64,000 nt of DNA from an uncultured Allobosea sp. (GCF_945957345.1 NZ_CAMFKW010000003.1:113484-177483); one strand, 5' to 3'; positions 33,781 to 43,550 are shown, numbered from the stretch's first letter. The notes: a model not told the origin generated them from the letters alone. Program-made: numbers and translations.

Positions 33781-36153
33781 TCAGGGACCGGCTTGCGCGT
33801 CCCGGATGGCGCGCCAGAGCCTCAGCGGCGTTGCCGGCATCGCGAACTCCTTGATTCCGAGCGGCGCGAGAGCGTCGCGGATCGCGCTCATCACCGCCGG
33901 CAGCGCCCCGACGGTTCCCGCCTCGCCCGCGCCCTTGACGCCGAGCGGGTTCGTCGTCGTCGGCACGGGATGGCTCTCGACCCCGATCGCCGGCAGGTCG
34001 GTCGCGCGCGGCATGCCGTAATCCATGAAGGAACCGCTCAGCACCTGGGCGTCGGCATCGAAGGCGATGAACTCGTCGAGGATCTGACCGGCGCCCTGAG
34101 CGACGCCGCCATGGATCTGGCCCTTCAGCAGCAGCGGGTTGACCACCGTCCCGACATCGTCGACGACATGATAGGCGACGATGTCCCGCTGGCCCGTCCC
34201 GGGATCGATCTCGACCTCGCAGATATGGCAGCCATTGGGGAAGGTCGACTTGTCGAGCGCGACGCTCGCCGAAGCCTGCAGGCCCGTCTCGAAGCCGGCG
34301 GGCAGCGTCCGCAACTGGAAGGAGGCCCTGGCGACATCCCGCAGCGAAACCGAACGGTCCGTCCCGGCGACGACAAAGCGGCCGCGCTCGAACAGGATGT
34401 CCTCGCCGGCCGTCTCGAGCAGATGGCCCGCGAGCGGCTTCGCCTTCTCGACGATGCGCTCGCTGGCGCGGACGAAGGCGGCACCGAAGGCCATCATCGT
34501 CCGCGAGCCGAAGGTGCCGCGCCCGTGGGCGACGGCATCGGTGTCGCCGAACACGACGCGGACATGCGCACTGGGAGCGCCGAGCAGCTCGGCAGCCATC
34601 TGGTGATAGGTCGTCTCGTGACCCTGTCCTTGCGAATGGCTGCCGGCGAAGATGGTCATGTCGCCGGTGGGATCGAAGCGAATCTCGGCATATTCCTCGA
34701 AGGGTCGGTCGGGCGGTCCGCCGGCGATCTCGATCACGCAGGCGATGCCGATGCCGCGCAGCCTGCCGCGCTTCCCGGCTTCGCGGCGCCGCTTTTCGAA
34801 GCCCTTCCAATCTGCCGCCTTCAGGCACTTGTCCATGACCGCTTCGAATTCGCCGCTGTCATAGGTGAAGACCAGCGGCGTCCGGTACGGCATCGCCCCC
34901 GGGGGGATCATGTTGCGCCGCCGGATTTCGGCACGGTCGAGGTTGAGCTGGCGCGCCGCCTTGTCGATGATCGTCTCGATGCAGAACGAGGCCTCGGGCC
35001 GCCCGGCGCCTCGGAACGGGCAGGTCGGCACTGTGTTGCTGAAGACGCCACGGACCTTCACGTCGAAAGCCTGCGTGGTGTAGACGCCGGCGAGCCCGCC
35101 GACATTGTTCGTCGGCGCGTGCAGGCCGTTGGAGGCGACATAGGCACCGATATTCGCCAGCGTCTCGACCCGCAGCGCCAGAAAGCGGCCGTCATCGTCC
35201 AGTGCGAGCGAGACCTCGGAGACGTTGTCGCGCGCCTGATGGTCCGACATGAAGCTCTCGGAACGGTCGGCGGTGTGCCGGACCGAGCGACCGGTCAGCC
35301 GCGCCGCCCAGAGCACGAGGACCAGTTCGGGATGCAGGCTGCCTTTCATGCCGAAAGCGCCGCCGACATCGGGAGCCACGACGCGGATCCGACCCGGCGC
35401 GATCCCGAAGATCGTGGCGAGCTCGCCGCGGATCATGTGCGGCGACTGCAGGCCGGCATGGAGCGTGTAGCGGCCCGACCGGGGATCATATTCACCGAGC
35501 GCGGCGCGCGGCTCGAGCGAATTGGTGCCGACACGGCTGATCACGATGCACTCGGACACGACATGCGCGGCCCGAGCGAACAAGGCTTCGGTCCGCAGCG
35601 CATCGCCGGCGCGGAAGTCGAAGCAGATATTGTCCGGAAACTCCTCCCAGACCTTCGGCGCGTCGGCTTGCGCCGCGCGCGCCGTATCCGCGACCGCGTC
35701 GAGCGGTTCGTAGTGGATATCGATGAGTTCAGCAGCGTCGCGCGCCTGGTTCAGGGTCTCCGCCACGATCGCGACGACACCTTCGCCGACATGCCGCGCC
35801 TGATCGCGCGCAAGCGGGAAATATGCCGGCTCGAGGGCGGGGGAGCCGTCGGCGAGCTGACGCTTCACCCGGGTCGGGAAGCAGGCGAAGCGTTCGGCCT
35901 CCATCTCGGCGGCGGTGATGACCGCGAGCACGCCTTCCGCCTGCCGGGCGGCGACCGCGTCGATCGAGACGATACGCGCTGCCGCATGCGGCGAGCGTAG
36001 CAGGAACAGATGCGCGGTGTTGCCGGAGATCGCTGCGATGTCGTCGGTATAGCGACCGCGCCCCTGGATGAAGCGCTCGTCCTCCACGCGCCGCACCGAC
36101 TTCCCGATGCCAGCCCCCCCGACGCTCTCCGCCGCTGCAGCCCGGACGTTCAT
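33781..36153 (-). CDS. Molybdenum hydroxylase large subunit (CoxL/XdhB-like, form II)
   Basis: A 790-residue molybdopterin-binding subunit of the xanthine dehydrogenase family. The N-terminus has GKSVRRVEDERFIQGRGRYT; the active-site loop reads PFRGAGRPEAS, the form II / non-CODH pattern rather than AYRCSFR of true CO dehydrogenase. The Mo-facing Glu is in GVKGAGEAGTVGALPA near the C-terminus. Such enzymes hydroxylate N-heteroaromatic or aldehyde substrates. The usual FeS (CoxS) and FAD (CoxM) subunit genes are absent from the window, while a CoxG-like gene is present. It overlaps the permease gene upstream by 4 nt. Confidence 0.9.
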   Translation of the reverse strand: MNVRAAAAESVGGAGIGKSVRRVEDERFIQGRGRYTDDIAAISGNTAHLFLLRSPHAAARIVSIDAVAARQAEGVLAVITAAEMEAERFACFPTRVKRQLADGSPALEPAYFPLARDQARHVGEGVVAIVAETLNQARDAAELIDIHYEPLDAVADTARAAQADAPKVWEEFPDNICFDFRAGDALRTEALFARAAHVVSECIVISRVGTNSLEPRAALGEYDPRSGRYTLHAGLQSPHMIRGELATIFGIAPGRIRVVAPDVGGAFGMKGSLHPELVLVLWAARLTGRSVRHTADRSESFMSDHQARDNVSEVSLALDDDGRFLALRVETLANIGAYVASNGLHAPTNNVGGLAGVYTTQAFDVKVRGVFSNTVPTCPFRGAGRPEASFCIETIIDKAARQLNLDRAEIRRRNMIPPGAMPYRTPLVFTYDSGEFEAVMDKCLKAADWKGFEKRRREAGKRGRLRGIGIACVIEIAGGPPDRPFEEYAEIRFDPTGDMTIFAGSHSQGQGHETTYHQMAAELLGAPSAHVRVVFGDTDAVAHGRGTFGSRTMMAFGAAFVRASERIVEKAKPLAGHLLETAGEDILFERGRFVVAGTDRSVSLRDVARASFQLRTLPAGFETGLQASASVALDKSTFPNGCHICEVEIDPGTGQRDIVAYHVVDDVGTVVNPLLLKGQIHGGVAQGAGQILDEFIAFDADAQVLSGSFMDYGMPRATDLPAIGVESHPVPTTTNPLGVKGAGEAGTVGALPAVMSAIRDALAPLGIKEFAMPATPLRLWRAIRDAQAGP

Positions 36154-36944
36154 TCGCCGGGCCGCTCGAGATAGCGCAGCCGGCTGCGCTGGAAATGGTT
36201 GAAGCCGGCATTCACCAGTGAGGCGAGCGCGAAGATGACGATGATCGTCGCGTACATGCTCGGGATCTGGAACTGGTCCGAGTAGCGCATCAGCCGATAG
36301 CCGAGTCCGGCGTCGGAATAGGCGATCTCGGCCGAGAGCACGCCGATGATAGACATGGCGAGCCCGAGGCGCAGACCGACCAGCAGCGAGGGCAGCATCG
36401 CCGGCAGGTAGATCATCCGCACCTTCTGCGCCCAGCGCAGGTGGAAGCTGTCGCCGACGCGCAGCAGGATGAGCCTGATCTGGAGATAGCCGCCGATCGT
36501 GCTGAACACGACCGGGAAGAAGGCCGACATCGCCGATTTGGCGATCTTCGACTCGAAGCCGAGGCCGAAGACCAGGAACAGGATCGGCAGGAAGATGATC
36601 TTCGGCGTACCGGCGAGCGCCAGGATGTAGGGCTCGAAGGCGCGGCGAAAGAAAGTACTGGAACCGAGCCAGATGCCGACCAGAAGCGCGATCAGCGAAC
36701 CGATCACGAAGCCCGAGAAGGAAGTGAACAGCGTGATACCGAGATCGCGCCAGAGCGTCGTGCCGATAAGCTCGGTCACGAGCGCGCCGGCCACGGCCAG
36801 CGGCGGCGGGACCAGTCCCTTGTAGAGCAGCCCCGAGACGGCGATGAGCTGCCAGACGACCAGCAGGACCGCGATCGTCGCGATCTTGATGGCCGCGACG
36901 GACGGCCCCTTGGCCTCGGCAGCGGGCGATGCGACGTCGCTCAT
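36150..36944 (-). CDS. ABC transporter permease, NitT/TauT (SsuC/TauC) type, second of a pair
   Basis: A 264-residue permease with about six helices and the conserved cytoplasmic loop VGDSFHLRWAQKVRMIYLPA followed by MLPSLLVGLRLGLAMS. It belongs to the family importing nitrate, sulfonates, taurine and aromatic acids. Its gene overlaps the molybdenum hydroxylase gene by 4 nt and follows another permease of the same family after 2 nt. SsuC-type permeases normally work as homodimers, so two adjacent genes imply a heterodimer or two carriers. The ATPase may be the one at 61732. Confidence 0.9.
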   Translation of the reverse strand: MSDVASPAAEAKGPSVAAIKIATIAVLLVVWQLIAVSGLLYKGLVPPPLAVAGALVTELIGTTLWRDLGITLFTSFSGFVIGSLIALLVGIWLGSSTFFRRAFEPYILALAGTPKIIFLPILFLVFGLGFESKIAKSAMSAFFPVVFSTIGGYLQIRLILLRVGDSFHLRWAQKVRMIYLPAMLPSLLVGLRLGLAMSIIGVLSAEIAYSDAGLGYRLMRYSDQFQIPSMYATIIVIFALASLVNAGFNHFQRSRLRYLERPGE

Positions 36945-36946
36945 CC

Positions 36947-37813
36947 CTACCTCACCAGCTTTTCGATGCGATTGACGATGATGTTGAAGACGACGCTCAC
37001 CAGCGTCACCGCGATGATCGCCGTATAGGTGCCGGTGATGTCGAAGCGGAAATAGCTGTCGGACACCATCCGCCCGAGTCCGCCGGCATCGACGAGGTAC
37101 TCGATCGCGATGATGTTGATCAGCGTGTAGATCAGCCCGAGCCGGATGCCGGTGAAGATCGTCTTGGCACCGGCCGGTACCATGATCTTCCAGAAGATCG
37201 TGCTCTCGCTCATGTGGAAGCTGCGGCCGACCTTGATCAGCGTCGGCGGGATCGACGTGAAGGCGAGCCGGACATGGACGATGATCGGAATGATGCCGGC
37301 CGCCATCCCCATGAAGATCAGCGTGAAATTGTTGCGGCCGAAGATAACCATGAAGAGCGGGTAGAGCAGGAAGATCGGCGCCGCGAAGAGCGAGGCGAGC
37401 CAGCCTTCATAGGCCTTGCCGAAAGCCTTGTAGCGATAGAGCAGGTAGCCGGCGGGGATCGCGATCACCACCTCGGCGACCATGGCCGCGAGCACCATGC
37501 CGAAGGTCAGCTTCGTGGCCTGCACGAGCTTCAGGAATGTCTCGCCATGGAAGATCGCGCCGATCGCTTCGCTGGGCAGCGCGATGATCAGGCTCGATAT
37601 CGCCCCGGTCCTGACGAGGATCTCGATCAGGACGAGCAAAGAGACAACCGTGGCGAGGCCGAAGAGGGTCGCCGCGTCGAGTCCCAGCGAAGCTGCGAAC
37701 CTGCGCCCGGAGAGGACGCCGGCTCGATCGATCTGGGTCGTCGTTTCGCTACCCGTATCGGCGGGAGCCAGGGCCATGTCGCGCTCCTTCTGCTGTCGCG
37801 GCCCGGGCCGCAA
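36947..37813 (-). CDS. ABC transporter permease, NitT/TauT type, first of a pair
   Basis: A 288-residue permease with an N-terminal cytoplasmic stretch of about 35 residues before the first helix (ATLFGLATVVSLLVLIEILV). The family loop is seen as LIKVGRSFHMSESTIFWKIM followed by VPAGAKTIFTGIRLGLIY. It is clearly distinct from the adjacent 36150 permease. It lies 7 nt after the TPP-enzyme gene, so transport and catabolic genes are in one operon. No ATPase or receptor gene is adjacent. Confidence 0.9.
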   Translation of the reverse strand: MRPGPRQQKERDMALAPADTGSETTTQIDRAGVLSGRRFAASLGLDAATLFGLATVVSLLVLIEILVRTGAISSLIIALPSEAIGAIFHGETFLKLVQATKLTFGMVLAAMVAEVVIAIPAGYLLYRYKAFGKAYEGWLASLFAAPIFLLYPLFMVIFGRNNFTLIFMGMAAGIIPIIVHVRLAFTSIPPTLIKVGRSFHMSESTIFWKIMVPAGAKTIFTGIRLGLIYTLINIIAIEYLVDAGGLGRMVSDSYFRFDITGTYTAIIAVTLVSVVFNIIVNRIEKLVR

Positions 37814-37820
37814 TGCCTCG

Positions 37821-39575
37821 TCAGTGGTGGTTCAGCCAGTCCAGGCTCGATCCGCGGGTGGAATCGATCCGAATGTCGATCAGATAGGGTCGGCCCGCCT
37901 CGACGGCGGCCAGCCCTCGCTCCAGCGCCGCCGCGATCAGCGCGGGATCGGTGACCTGCGGTTCGGACTCCACGCCGAAGTCGCGGGCCAGCCCCGGGAT
38001 GTCGATCGCCGGGTCGTCGATGCGCTGGCCGATCCACTTGTTCTCAGGCGGGCGGCTGCGATGCTGGGCCACCGCCTCCTGCTGGATCTCATCGGTGTAG
38101 TAGCTGCGGTTGTTGGCGATCACGAGGAGCACCGGGATCTGGTAATGCGCGGCGGTCCAGAGCGCGGAGGGAGCGCCGAGGAACTCGCCGTCGCCCATCA
38201 TCCCGATCGTCAACCGTCCGCTGCCCTTCAGAGCAAGCGCTGCGCCAACCGCCATGCCCGGGCCGGAGCCGACTCCGCCGCCGCCGTCATAGCCGAGATA
38301 ATCGAGCGGATCGCGGAAGGGATAAGCCCCTGCCGGCCAGTTGAGCGGCACGCGGGCGAGGCAGAGCTCGCGCTTGCCCTTCACCGCGCACAAGGCCGCA
38401 CCGATATCGGCGAGCGTCGGCAGGCCCTTCGCCACCGGCCCTGCTGCAGGTTTCGGCGCCGCCGGAAGCGCCGGCTTCAAGGCGCCGCGTTCCTCCAGCG
38501 CCGCGACCAGAGGCTCGAGCACCGCATCGGGTTCGACCGCGAGATGGATATCCGCGCCGCTGTAGCGCTGGTGATCACCGCTCCAGCCGTTATGCACGTA
38601 ATGATCGACCGAGACGTGAATGAGCCTGCGCGGCCCGGCCTCCTCGGCACCGACGCGCATGACGTCGGCGACATCGGTCCAGTCGAGGCTGAGCACGACA
38701 TCCGCATCGGCGAGCAGCTTGCGGTTGACGCCCGTCAGGAACAGGTCCGGCGGCGCGCCGTGCAGGGGGTGCTCGGTCGGGAAGGAGGCGCCCGTGCGCA
38801 GATCGGTGATGACGCGGGCGCCGAGCAGCTCGGCCAGCTTCACGCGATTGTCCCAATCCGCCTGGCTGCGCGAGACGCGGCCCATCAGGATGACCGGCGC
38901 TTTCGCCTCGCCGAGGAGCTTCGCCGCGCCCGCGACCGTCCCGCGATCAGGCACGATTCGCGCCGGTGGCTCGAACAGCGTGGCGGGCGGCAGCACCACG
39001 GGTGCCGTCAGCGCATCCTCCTGCAGCCGCCGGTCGAGGATGACATAGGACGGCCCGCAGGGCGCGGTGCGCGCCATCATATAGGCACGGCCGATTGCCT
39101 CGATGGTCGCGGCCGGCGAATGGGGCTGGTCGTCCCATTTCACGAAATGGCGCACCATCCCGCCCTGGTCGCGGGCGGTGTGCATCCAGTCGATCCAGTT
39201 GCGCCTGACATGGGTGTCGACGGCACCCGTCGCGCCCAGCATCAGGATCGGCACGCGGTCGCACCAGGCGTTGAAAATGCCCATCATGCCGTTCATCAGC
39301 CCGACATTGCTGTGGAGCACCACGGCCATGGCGCGCCCGCTCGCCTTGGCATAGCCATGGGCGATCGAGACGACGCTGCCCTCGTGCAGCGCGAGCAGCA
39401 TCTGCGGGTTCTCGTTGCCGAGATAGTTGACGAGACTGTCGTGCAGGCCGCGGAAGCTGGAGCCTGGGTTGACGCAGACATAGTCGATGCCGAGCTGGCG
39501 CAGCATCTCGGCGGCGGCATCGCTGCCCCAGGACATCCTGGTCTCGGCGCTCTTTGCGGGAATGTCCGGGTTCAT
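37821..39575 (-). CDS. Thiamine diphosphate-dependent decarboxylase, benzoylformate-decarboxylase-like (set A)
   Basis: A 584-residue TPP enzyme. The N-terminal PYR domain has CVNPGSSFRGLHDSLVNYLG, the cofactor-activating Glu65 in LHEGSVV and His88 in AVVLHSNVG; these Ser, Glu and His positions match the catalytic set of benzoylformate decarboxylase. The C-terminal PP domain has GDGEFLGAPSALW and IANNRSYY for Mg-ThDP. It should decarboxylate a 2-keto acid to an aldehyde. Upstream in the operon are an aldehyde dehydrogenase and an FMN hydroxyacid dehydrogenase, giving the mandelate-type sequence. A paralogue is at 55734. Acetolactate-synthase-like activity cannot be excluded. Confidence 0.88.
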   Translation of the reverse strand: MNPDIPAKSAETRMSWGSDAAAEMLRQLGIDYVCVNPGSSFRGLHDSLVNYLGNENPQMLLALHEGSVVSIAHGYAKASGRAMAVVLHSNVGLMNGMMGIFNAWCDRVPILMLGATGAVDTHVRRNWIDWMHTARDQGGMVRHFVKWDDQPHSPAATIEAIGRAYMMARTAPCGPSYVILDRRLQEDALTAPVVLPPATLFEPPARIVPDRGTVAGAAKLLGEAKAPVILMGRVSRSQADWDNRVKLAELLGARVITDLRTGASFPTEHPLHGAPPDLFLTGVNRKLLADADVVLSLDWTDVADVMRVGAEEAGPRRLIHVSVDHYVHNGWSGDHQRYSGADIHLAVEPDAVLEPLVAALEERGALKPALPAAPKPAAGPVAKGLPTLADIGAALCAVKGKRELCLARVPLNWPAGAYPFRDPLDYLGYDGGGGVGSGPGMAVGAALALKGSGRLTIGMMGDGEFLGAPSALWTAAHYQIPVLLVIANNRSYYTDEIQQEAVAQHRSRPPENKWIGQRIDDPAIDIPGLARDFGVESEPQVTDPALIAAALERGLAAVEAGRPYLIDIRIDSTRGSSLDWLNHH

Positions 39576-39597
39576 GGCGCGGCCCTGGGCGAAAAGG

Positions 39598-41031
39598 TCA
39601 GAGGAAGGTCTCGGTAACGGTCTTGAGATGGGTGTATTCGGCGAGACCCTCGATCCCGGCCTCGCGGCCGATGCCGCTGTCGCCGACGCCGCCGAAGGGT
39701 GCCTCGGGCGCCGTGACGGTGACGCCGTTGATGGCGACGACGCCGGCCCTCAGCCCTTCGGACATCGCCGCCGCCGTCTTGTGCGAGCCGGTGAAGGCAT
39801 AGGCCGCGAGCCCGTAGGGCAGGCTGTTCGCCTGTTCCAGCACCTCGTCGACCGTGTCGAAGGGGCGGATCGGCGCCAGCGGGCCAAAGGGCTCGCGGGT
39901 CATCACCATGCTGTCGACCGGCGCATCGGCGAAGACGGTGGGCGCGAAGAAGAAGCCGCGATTGCCGAGGCGCTCGCCACCGGCCAGCACCTGCGCGCCG
40001 CGCGCCTTCGCGTCGGCGACGAATTCCTCCATGGCCTCGAGCCGGCGGCGGTTCGAGAGCGGCCCCATCTGGCTGCCCGGCTCGGCGCCGTCGCCAACCT
40101 TGATCGCCTTGGCCGCATCGACGAAATGCTTCGTGAAGCGCTCGACGGCGCCGGATTGCACATAGAAGCGCGTCGGCGCGGTGCAGACCTGCCCCGCATT
40201 GCGGAAGCGCGAGCCGACGCATTGCTTCGCCGCCAGCGCCACGTCGGCATCGTCGAACACCACGGTCGGCGAATGACCGCCGAGCTCGAGCGTGATCTTC
40301 TTCAGGTCGCGTGCGGCGAGCGCCGCCAGATGCTTGCCGACGCCGACGGAGCCGGTCAGCGAAATCTTCTGCACGATCGGGCTGCCGATCAGATGGGCGG
40401 AGACCTCGGCCGGGTCGCCATAGACGATGTTGACGACGCCGGGCGGCACGCCGGCCTCGGTGCAGAGGCGGCCGAGGATGATCGCGGCGGTCGGCGTCTC
40501 CTCCGCCGGCTTGACGATGACCGAGCAGCCGGCGGCGAGCGCATGGGCGATCTTGCGCGAGACCATGCTGCACGGAAAATTCCAGGGCGAGAAGGCCGCG
40601 ACCACGCCGACCGGCTCATGCGTCACCAGGATGCGGCTGTCGGCGAAACGCGAGGGCACGATGCGGCCATAGAGCCGGCGCCCCTCCTCCGCGAGCCATT
40701 CGACGAGCTCGGCCGCGCCCGTCACCTCGCCGCGCGCCTCCGCCAGGGTCTTGCCCTGCTCGGCGGTGATCGCCGCCGCCAGAAGCTCGACATTCTCGCG
40801 CATCAGCGCGCCGAACTTCCGCACGACACGCGCGCGCTCCTGCGGCAGCACCTTGCGCCAGAGCTTGAAGCCGGCCTCGGCAGCCTCCAATGCGCGGTCG
40901 AGCTCAGCCTTGCCGGCGAGCGGCAGATGGCCGATCTCGGCTTCGGTCGCCGGATTGACGACGGCGATCGTCCGGTCGCCATGCGGGCGGACCCAGTCGC
41001 CGCCGATGAGATTGGCCCAGTCCTGGTTCAT
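39598..41031 (-). CDS. Aldehyde dehydrogenase, NAD(P)-dependent (set A)
   Basis: A 477-residue aldehyde dehydrogenase of the succinate-semialdehyde/benzaldehyde dehydrogenase type. The cofactor region SPWNFPCSMVSRKIAHALAA is followed by SLTGSVGVGKHLAA, general-base Glu in ITLELGGHSP, and nucleophile Cys in NAGQVCTAPTR. It oxidises an aldehyde, plausibly the product of the adjacent TPP decarboxylase, to the acid. ATG 41031 is preferred (GAGG 8 nt upstream) over ATG 41040; the longer frame to 41511 overlaps the upstream gene. It lies 22 nt before the TPP gene in the operon. Confidence 0.9.
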   Translation of the reverse strand: MNQDWANLIGGDWVRPHGDRTIAVVNPATEAEIGHLPLAGKAELDRALEAAEAGFKLWRKVLPQERARVVRKFGALMRENVELLAAAITAEQGKTLAEARGEVTGAAELVEWLAEEGRRLYGRIVPSRFADSRILVTHEPVGVVAAFSPWNFPCSMVSRKIAHALAAGCSVIVKPAEETPTAAIILGRLCTEAGVPPGVVNIVYGDPAEVSAHLIGSPIVQKISLTGSVGVGKHLAALAARDLKKITLELGGHSPTVVFDDADVALAAKQCVGSRFRNAGQVCTAPTRFYVQSGAVERFTKHFVDAAKAIKVGDGAEPGSQMGPLSNRRRLEAMEEFVADAKARGAQVLAGGERLGNRGFFFAPTVFADAPVDSMVMTREPFGPLAPIRPFDTVDEVLEQANSLPYGLAAYAFTGSHKTAAAMSEGLRAGVVAINGVTVTAPEAPFGGVGDSGIGREAGIEGLAEYTHLKTVTETFL

Positions 41032-41042
41032 CCCGATCATCC

Positions 41043-42113
41043 TCAGACCAGCCGCTGCGGCAGGTGGTAGAAGGTGCTGAGCTCGTGGGTCGGCCCGATC
41101 ACCTCGGCCTTGCGGACATAGGCCGGGCTCAGCTCGGCGAAGGAAGTCACGCCGAGCAGGCCCAGCGCATTGACGATCTCGCGTTCGAGCAGTTCGAGGC
41201 TGCGGAGCAGCGCCGCCTCGCCGCCGGCGGCCAACGCCCAGCCCTGCAAGCGACCGATCGCGACCGCGGAGGCGCCCAGCGCGATCGCCTTGATCACATC
41301 CGTGCCGCGCAGGAAGCCGCCATCGACGATGAGCTCGGCCTTCTTCTTCACCGCGCCGGCGATCTCGACCAGCGAGTCGAGCGCGCCCATGCAGTGGTCG
41401 AGCTGGCGACCGCCATGATTGGAGACGTAGATCGCGTCGACCCCGCGCGAGACCGCCATCGCCGCATCCTCGACATGGGCGACGCCCTTGAGCATGAAGC
41501 GGCCGCCCCATTCGTCCCGGATGCGACTGGCGAGATCCCAGGTGATTGCGGCCTGGAGATGCCGGTCCTTCTGCGCCTTCACGCTCGGCGGCAGATAGCG
41601 GTTCATGAGCTGGCGCTCGCGGATGCCATAATGCGAGGAATCGACGGTGACGGCCAGTGCGTCATAGCCGGCATCCTTGACCCGCTTCAGGATTGCCTTG
41701 ATCCAATCCCAGTCGCCGCGGACATAGAGCTGGAACATCTTCGGCCCCTCGGCGGAGGCCACGCTCTCCTCCAGCGACGGCTCGGTGATCGAAGACAGCA
41801 TCGGGATGGTGCCGAAACGCGCGGCAGCGCGACAGGAACTCGCGCCCCCGCCCTTCTCGATCGCCTGCAACGAGCCGATCGGCGCCAGGATCACCGGGAT
41901 GCGCAGCTTGTGGCCGAGCAGCGCGCCGGAAGGGTCGATGGTCGAGACGTCCCGCAGCACGCGCGGCAGGAAGGCGTAGCTGTCGAGCGCATGACGGTTG
42001 CGCCGCATCGTCATCTCGGATTCCGCGCCGCCGGTCAGATAGTCCCAGACCTCCTGATTGAGGTTGCGACGCGCCTGGCTGACGATTTCCTGGCTGCATG
42101 TGAATTCGGTCAT
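41043..42113 (-). CDS. FMN-dependent alpha-hydroxyacid dehydrogenase/oxidase (second of three, set A)
   Basis: A 356-residue member of the FMN 2-hydroxyacid dehydrogenase family. It contains EVWDYLTGGAESEMTMRRNR, VILAPIGSLQAI for FMN, KMFQLYVRGDWDW, and the active-site block VSNHGGRQLDHCMGALDSL with the catalytic His. It probably oxidises an L-2-hydroxy acid to a 2-keto acid for the TPP decarboxylase encoded two genes downstream. The membrane-insert loop of true mandelate dehydrogenase is not obvious, so it may be soluble and use oxygen or another acceptor. The gene is 11 nt before the aldehyde dehydrogenase. Confidence 0.88.
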   Translation of the reverse strand: MTEFTCSQEIVSQARRNLNQEVWDYLTGGAESEMTMRRNRHALDSYAFLPRVLRDVSTIDPSGALLGHKLRIPVILAPIGSLQAIEKGGGASSCRAAARFGTIPMLSSITEPSLEESVASAEGPKMFQLYVRGDWDWIKAILKRVKDAGYDALAVTVDSSHYGIRERQLMNRYLPPSVKAQKDRHLQAAITWDLASRIRDEWGGRFMLKGVAHVEDAAMAVSRGVDAIYVSNHGGRQLDHCMGALDSLVEIAGAVKKKAELIVDGGFLRGTDVIKAIALGASAVAIGRLQGWALAAGGEAALLRSLELLEREIVNALGLLGVTSFAELSPAYVRKAEVIGPTHELSTFYHLPQRLV

Positions 42114-42152
42114 CGCTACCTCGCAAACCCAGCCTGATCCCCGCGCCGCAAC

Positions 42153-43550
42153 TCAGCCGGCGGTCTCGCTCTCGATCTCGGAAACGGCCTGGCCGAACAG
42201 CCTCAACCCCTCGCGGAAATGCTCGCGGGTAATGGTCAGCGGCGGCATCAGGCGGATGGTCGAGCCGTAGCGGCCGCAGGACATGATGCGCACGCCCAAT
42301 TGCTCGCAGCGCTGCAGGATGGCGCCGACACGCTTCAGGTCGAGCGGCTCCTTCGTCGTCTTATCGGCGACGAGTTCCACGCCGATGAAGAAGCCGCGGC
42401 CGCGCACGCCGTCGAGGAACCTGCTCTTCCCGGCGATGCGGATCAGCTCCTGCTTCATCTCCTCGCCGACGGCGACGGAGCGGCCGATGAGGTCGTCTTC
42501 CCGGTCGAGCAGGATATCGAGATTCGCCATCGCCACGACATTGGCGAGCGCGTTTTCGGCGCCGGTGATGACCTGCGAGCCCGGCGGCAGCTTGTCCTGA
42601 TAGCGCTTGTGCACGGTCACGCCCGAGAGCGGCAGGTCGCCGCCGACCGCCTTGGCCCAGGTCATCATGTCCGGCACGACGCCGGCATGCTCGCAGGCCC
42701 ACATCTTGCCGGTGCGCCCGCCGCCGGCCTGGACCTCGTCGAGGATCAACAGGATGCCGCGACGGGTGCAGATCTCGCGCACGGCCCGCAGGAAGGAGAG
42801 CGGCGGGTCGAGGTAGCCGCCATCGGCCTGCATGGATTCGACGATTACCGCGGCCACGTCGTCGGCGCCGGTGTTGGGCGTCGAGAGGCGATGATCGAGA
42901 TATTTGGCGCAGGCCGCCGCGGCAGCCTCGGGTTCGAGATCGAGGAAGGGCCGGTAGTCGTCGGGATAGGGCATATGGATCACGCCCGACATCATCGGCC
43001 CGTAGGGCTTGCGGAAATTCTCGCGGGTGGTCAGCGCCAGCGTGCCGTGGAAGACGCCGTGATAGGCGCCTTCGAAGGCCACGATCTGGGTGCGTCCGGT
43101 GATCGCCTTGGCGTATTTCAGCGCGGTCTCGTTGGCGGCCGAGCCGCTCATGCCAAACCAGGTGAAGCACTCGCCGCGCAGGCCTTCCGGCATGGAGGCC
43201 GAGATCTTCTCGGCCAGCGCCACGGTGGTTTCGCTGACGAGGCCGGCGGAGTGCATAAGGCGTTCGGCCTGAGCCTTGACCGCCGCGACCACCTTCGGAT
43301 GGCTGCGCCCGACATTGGCAACGGCGACGCCCGCCGACATGTCGATGAAGATGTTGCCGTCGGGGTCCTGGATGCCGGCGCCGCGCCCGCCCTCGATGAC
43401 GAGCCGACCGCGCACCGATGGGCGCGTCGGGCTCTGGAACTGCATGGCACGCTCGATGACGGCGCGGGCCTTGGCTCCCGGAAATTCGTTCGAGACCATG
43501 CGCGGCATCGCCGGATAGGACAAGGCGGCGAGTTGCTCTTCGGAGATCAT
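42153..43550 (-). CDS. Class III aminotransferase (PLP-dependent)
   Basis: A 465-residue fold type I aminotransferase of the GABA/ornithine/omega-amino acid group. Visible: DPDGNIFIDMSAGVAVANVG near the N-terminus, the Asp motif LILDEVQAGGGRTGKMWACE, and the PLP lysine in MTWAKAVGGDLPLSGV. Members transfer amino groups from omega-amines or beta-amino acids to a keto acid. It lies 39 nt upstream of the FMN hydroxyacid dehydrogenase in the set A operon, so the pathway may include an amine or amino-acid intermediate. The exact substrate is unknown. Confidence 0.9.
   Translation of the reverse strand: MISEEQLAALSYPAMPRMVSNEFPGAKARAVIERAMQFQSPTRPSVRGRLVIEGGRGAGIQDPDGNIFIDMSAGVAVANVGRSHPKVVAAVKAQAERLMHSAGLVSETTVALAEKISASMPEGLRGECFTWFGMSGSAANETALKYAKAITGRTQIVAFEGAYHGVFHGTLALTTRENFRKPYGPMMSGVIHMPYPDDYRPFLDLEPEAAAAACAKYLDHRLSTPNTGADDVAAVIVESMQADGGYLDPPLSFLRAVREICTRRGILLILDEVQAGGGRTGKMWACEHAGVVPDMMTWAKAVGGDLPLSGVTVHKRYQDKLPPGSQVITGAENALANVVAMANLDILLDREDDLIGRSVAVGEEMKQELIRIAGKSRFLDGVRGRGFFIGVELVADKTTKEPLDLKRVGAILQRCEQLGVRIMSCGRYGSTIRLMPPLTITREHFREGLRLFGQAVSEIESETAG

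Noticed and set aside
33781..36153. True CO dehydrogenase large subunit
   Set aside because: The active-site loop is FRGAGRPEA, not the AYRCSFR loop of CO dehydrogenase, and the medium and small subunits are missing.
41032..41511. N-terminal extension of the set A aldehyde dehydrogenase
   Set aside because: It overlaps the FMN hydroxyacid dehydrogenase gene in another frame and has no aldehyde dehydrogenase similarity.
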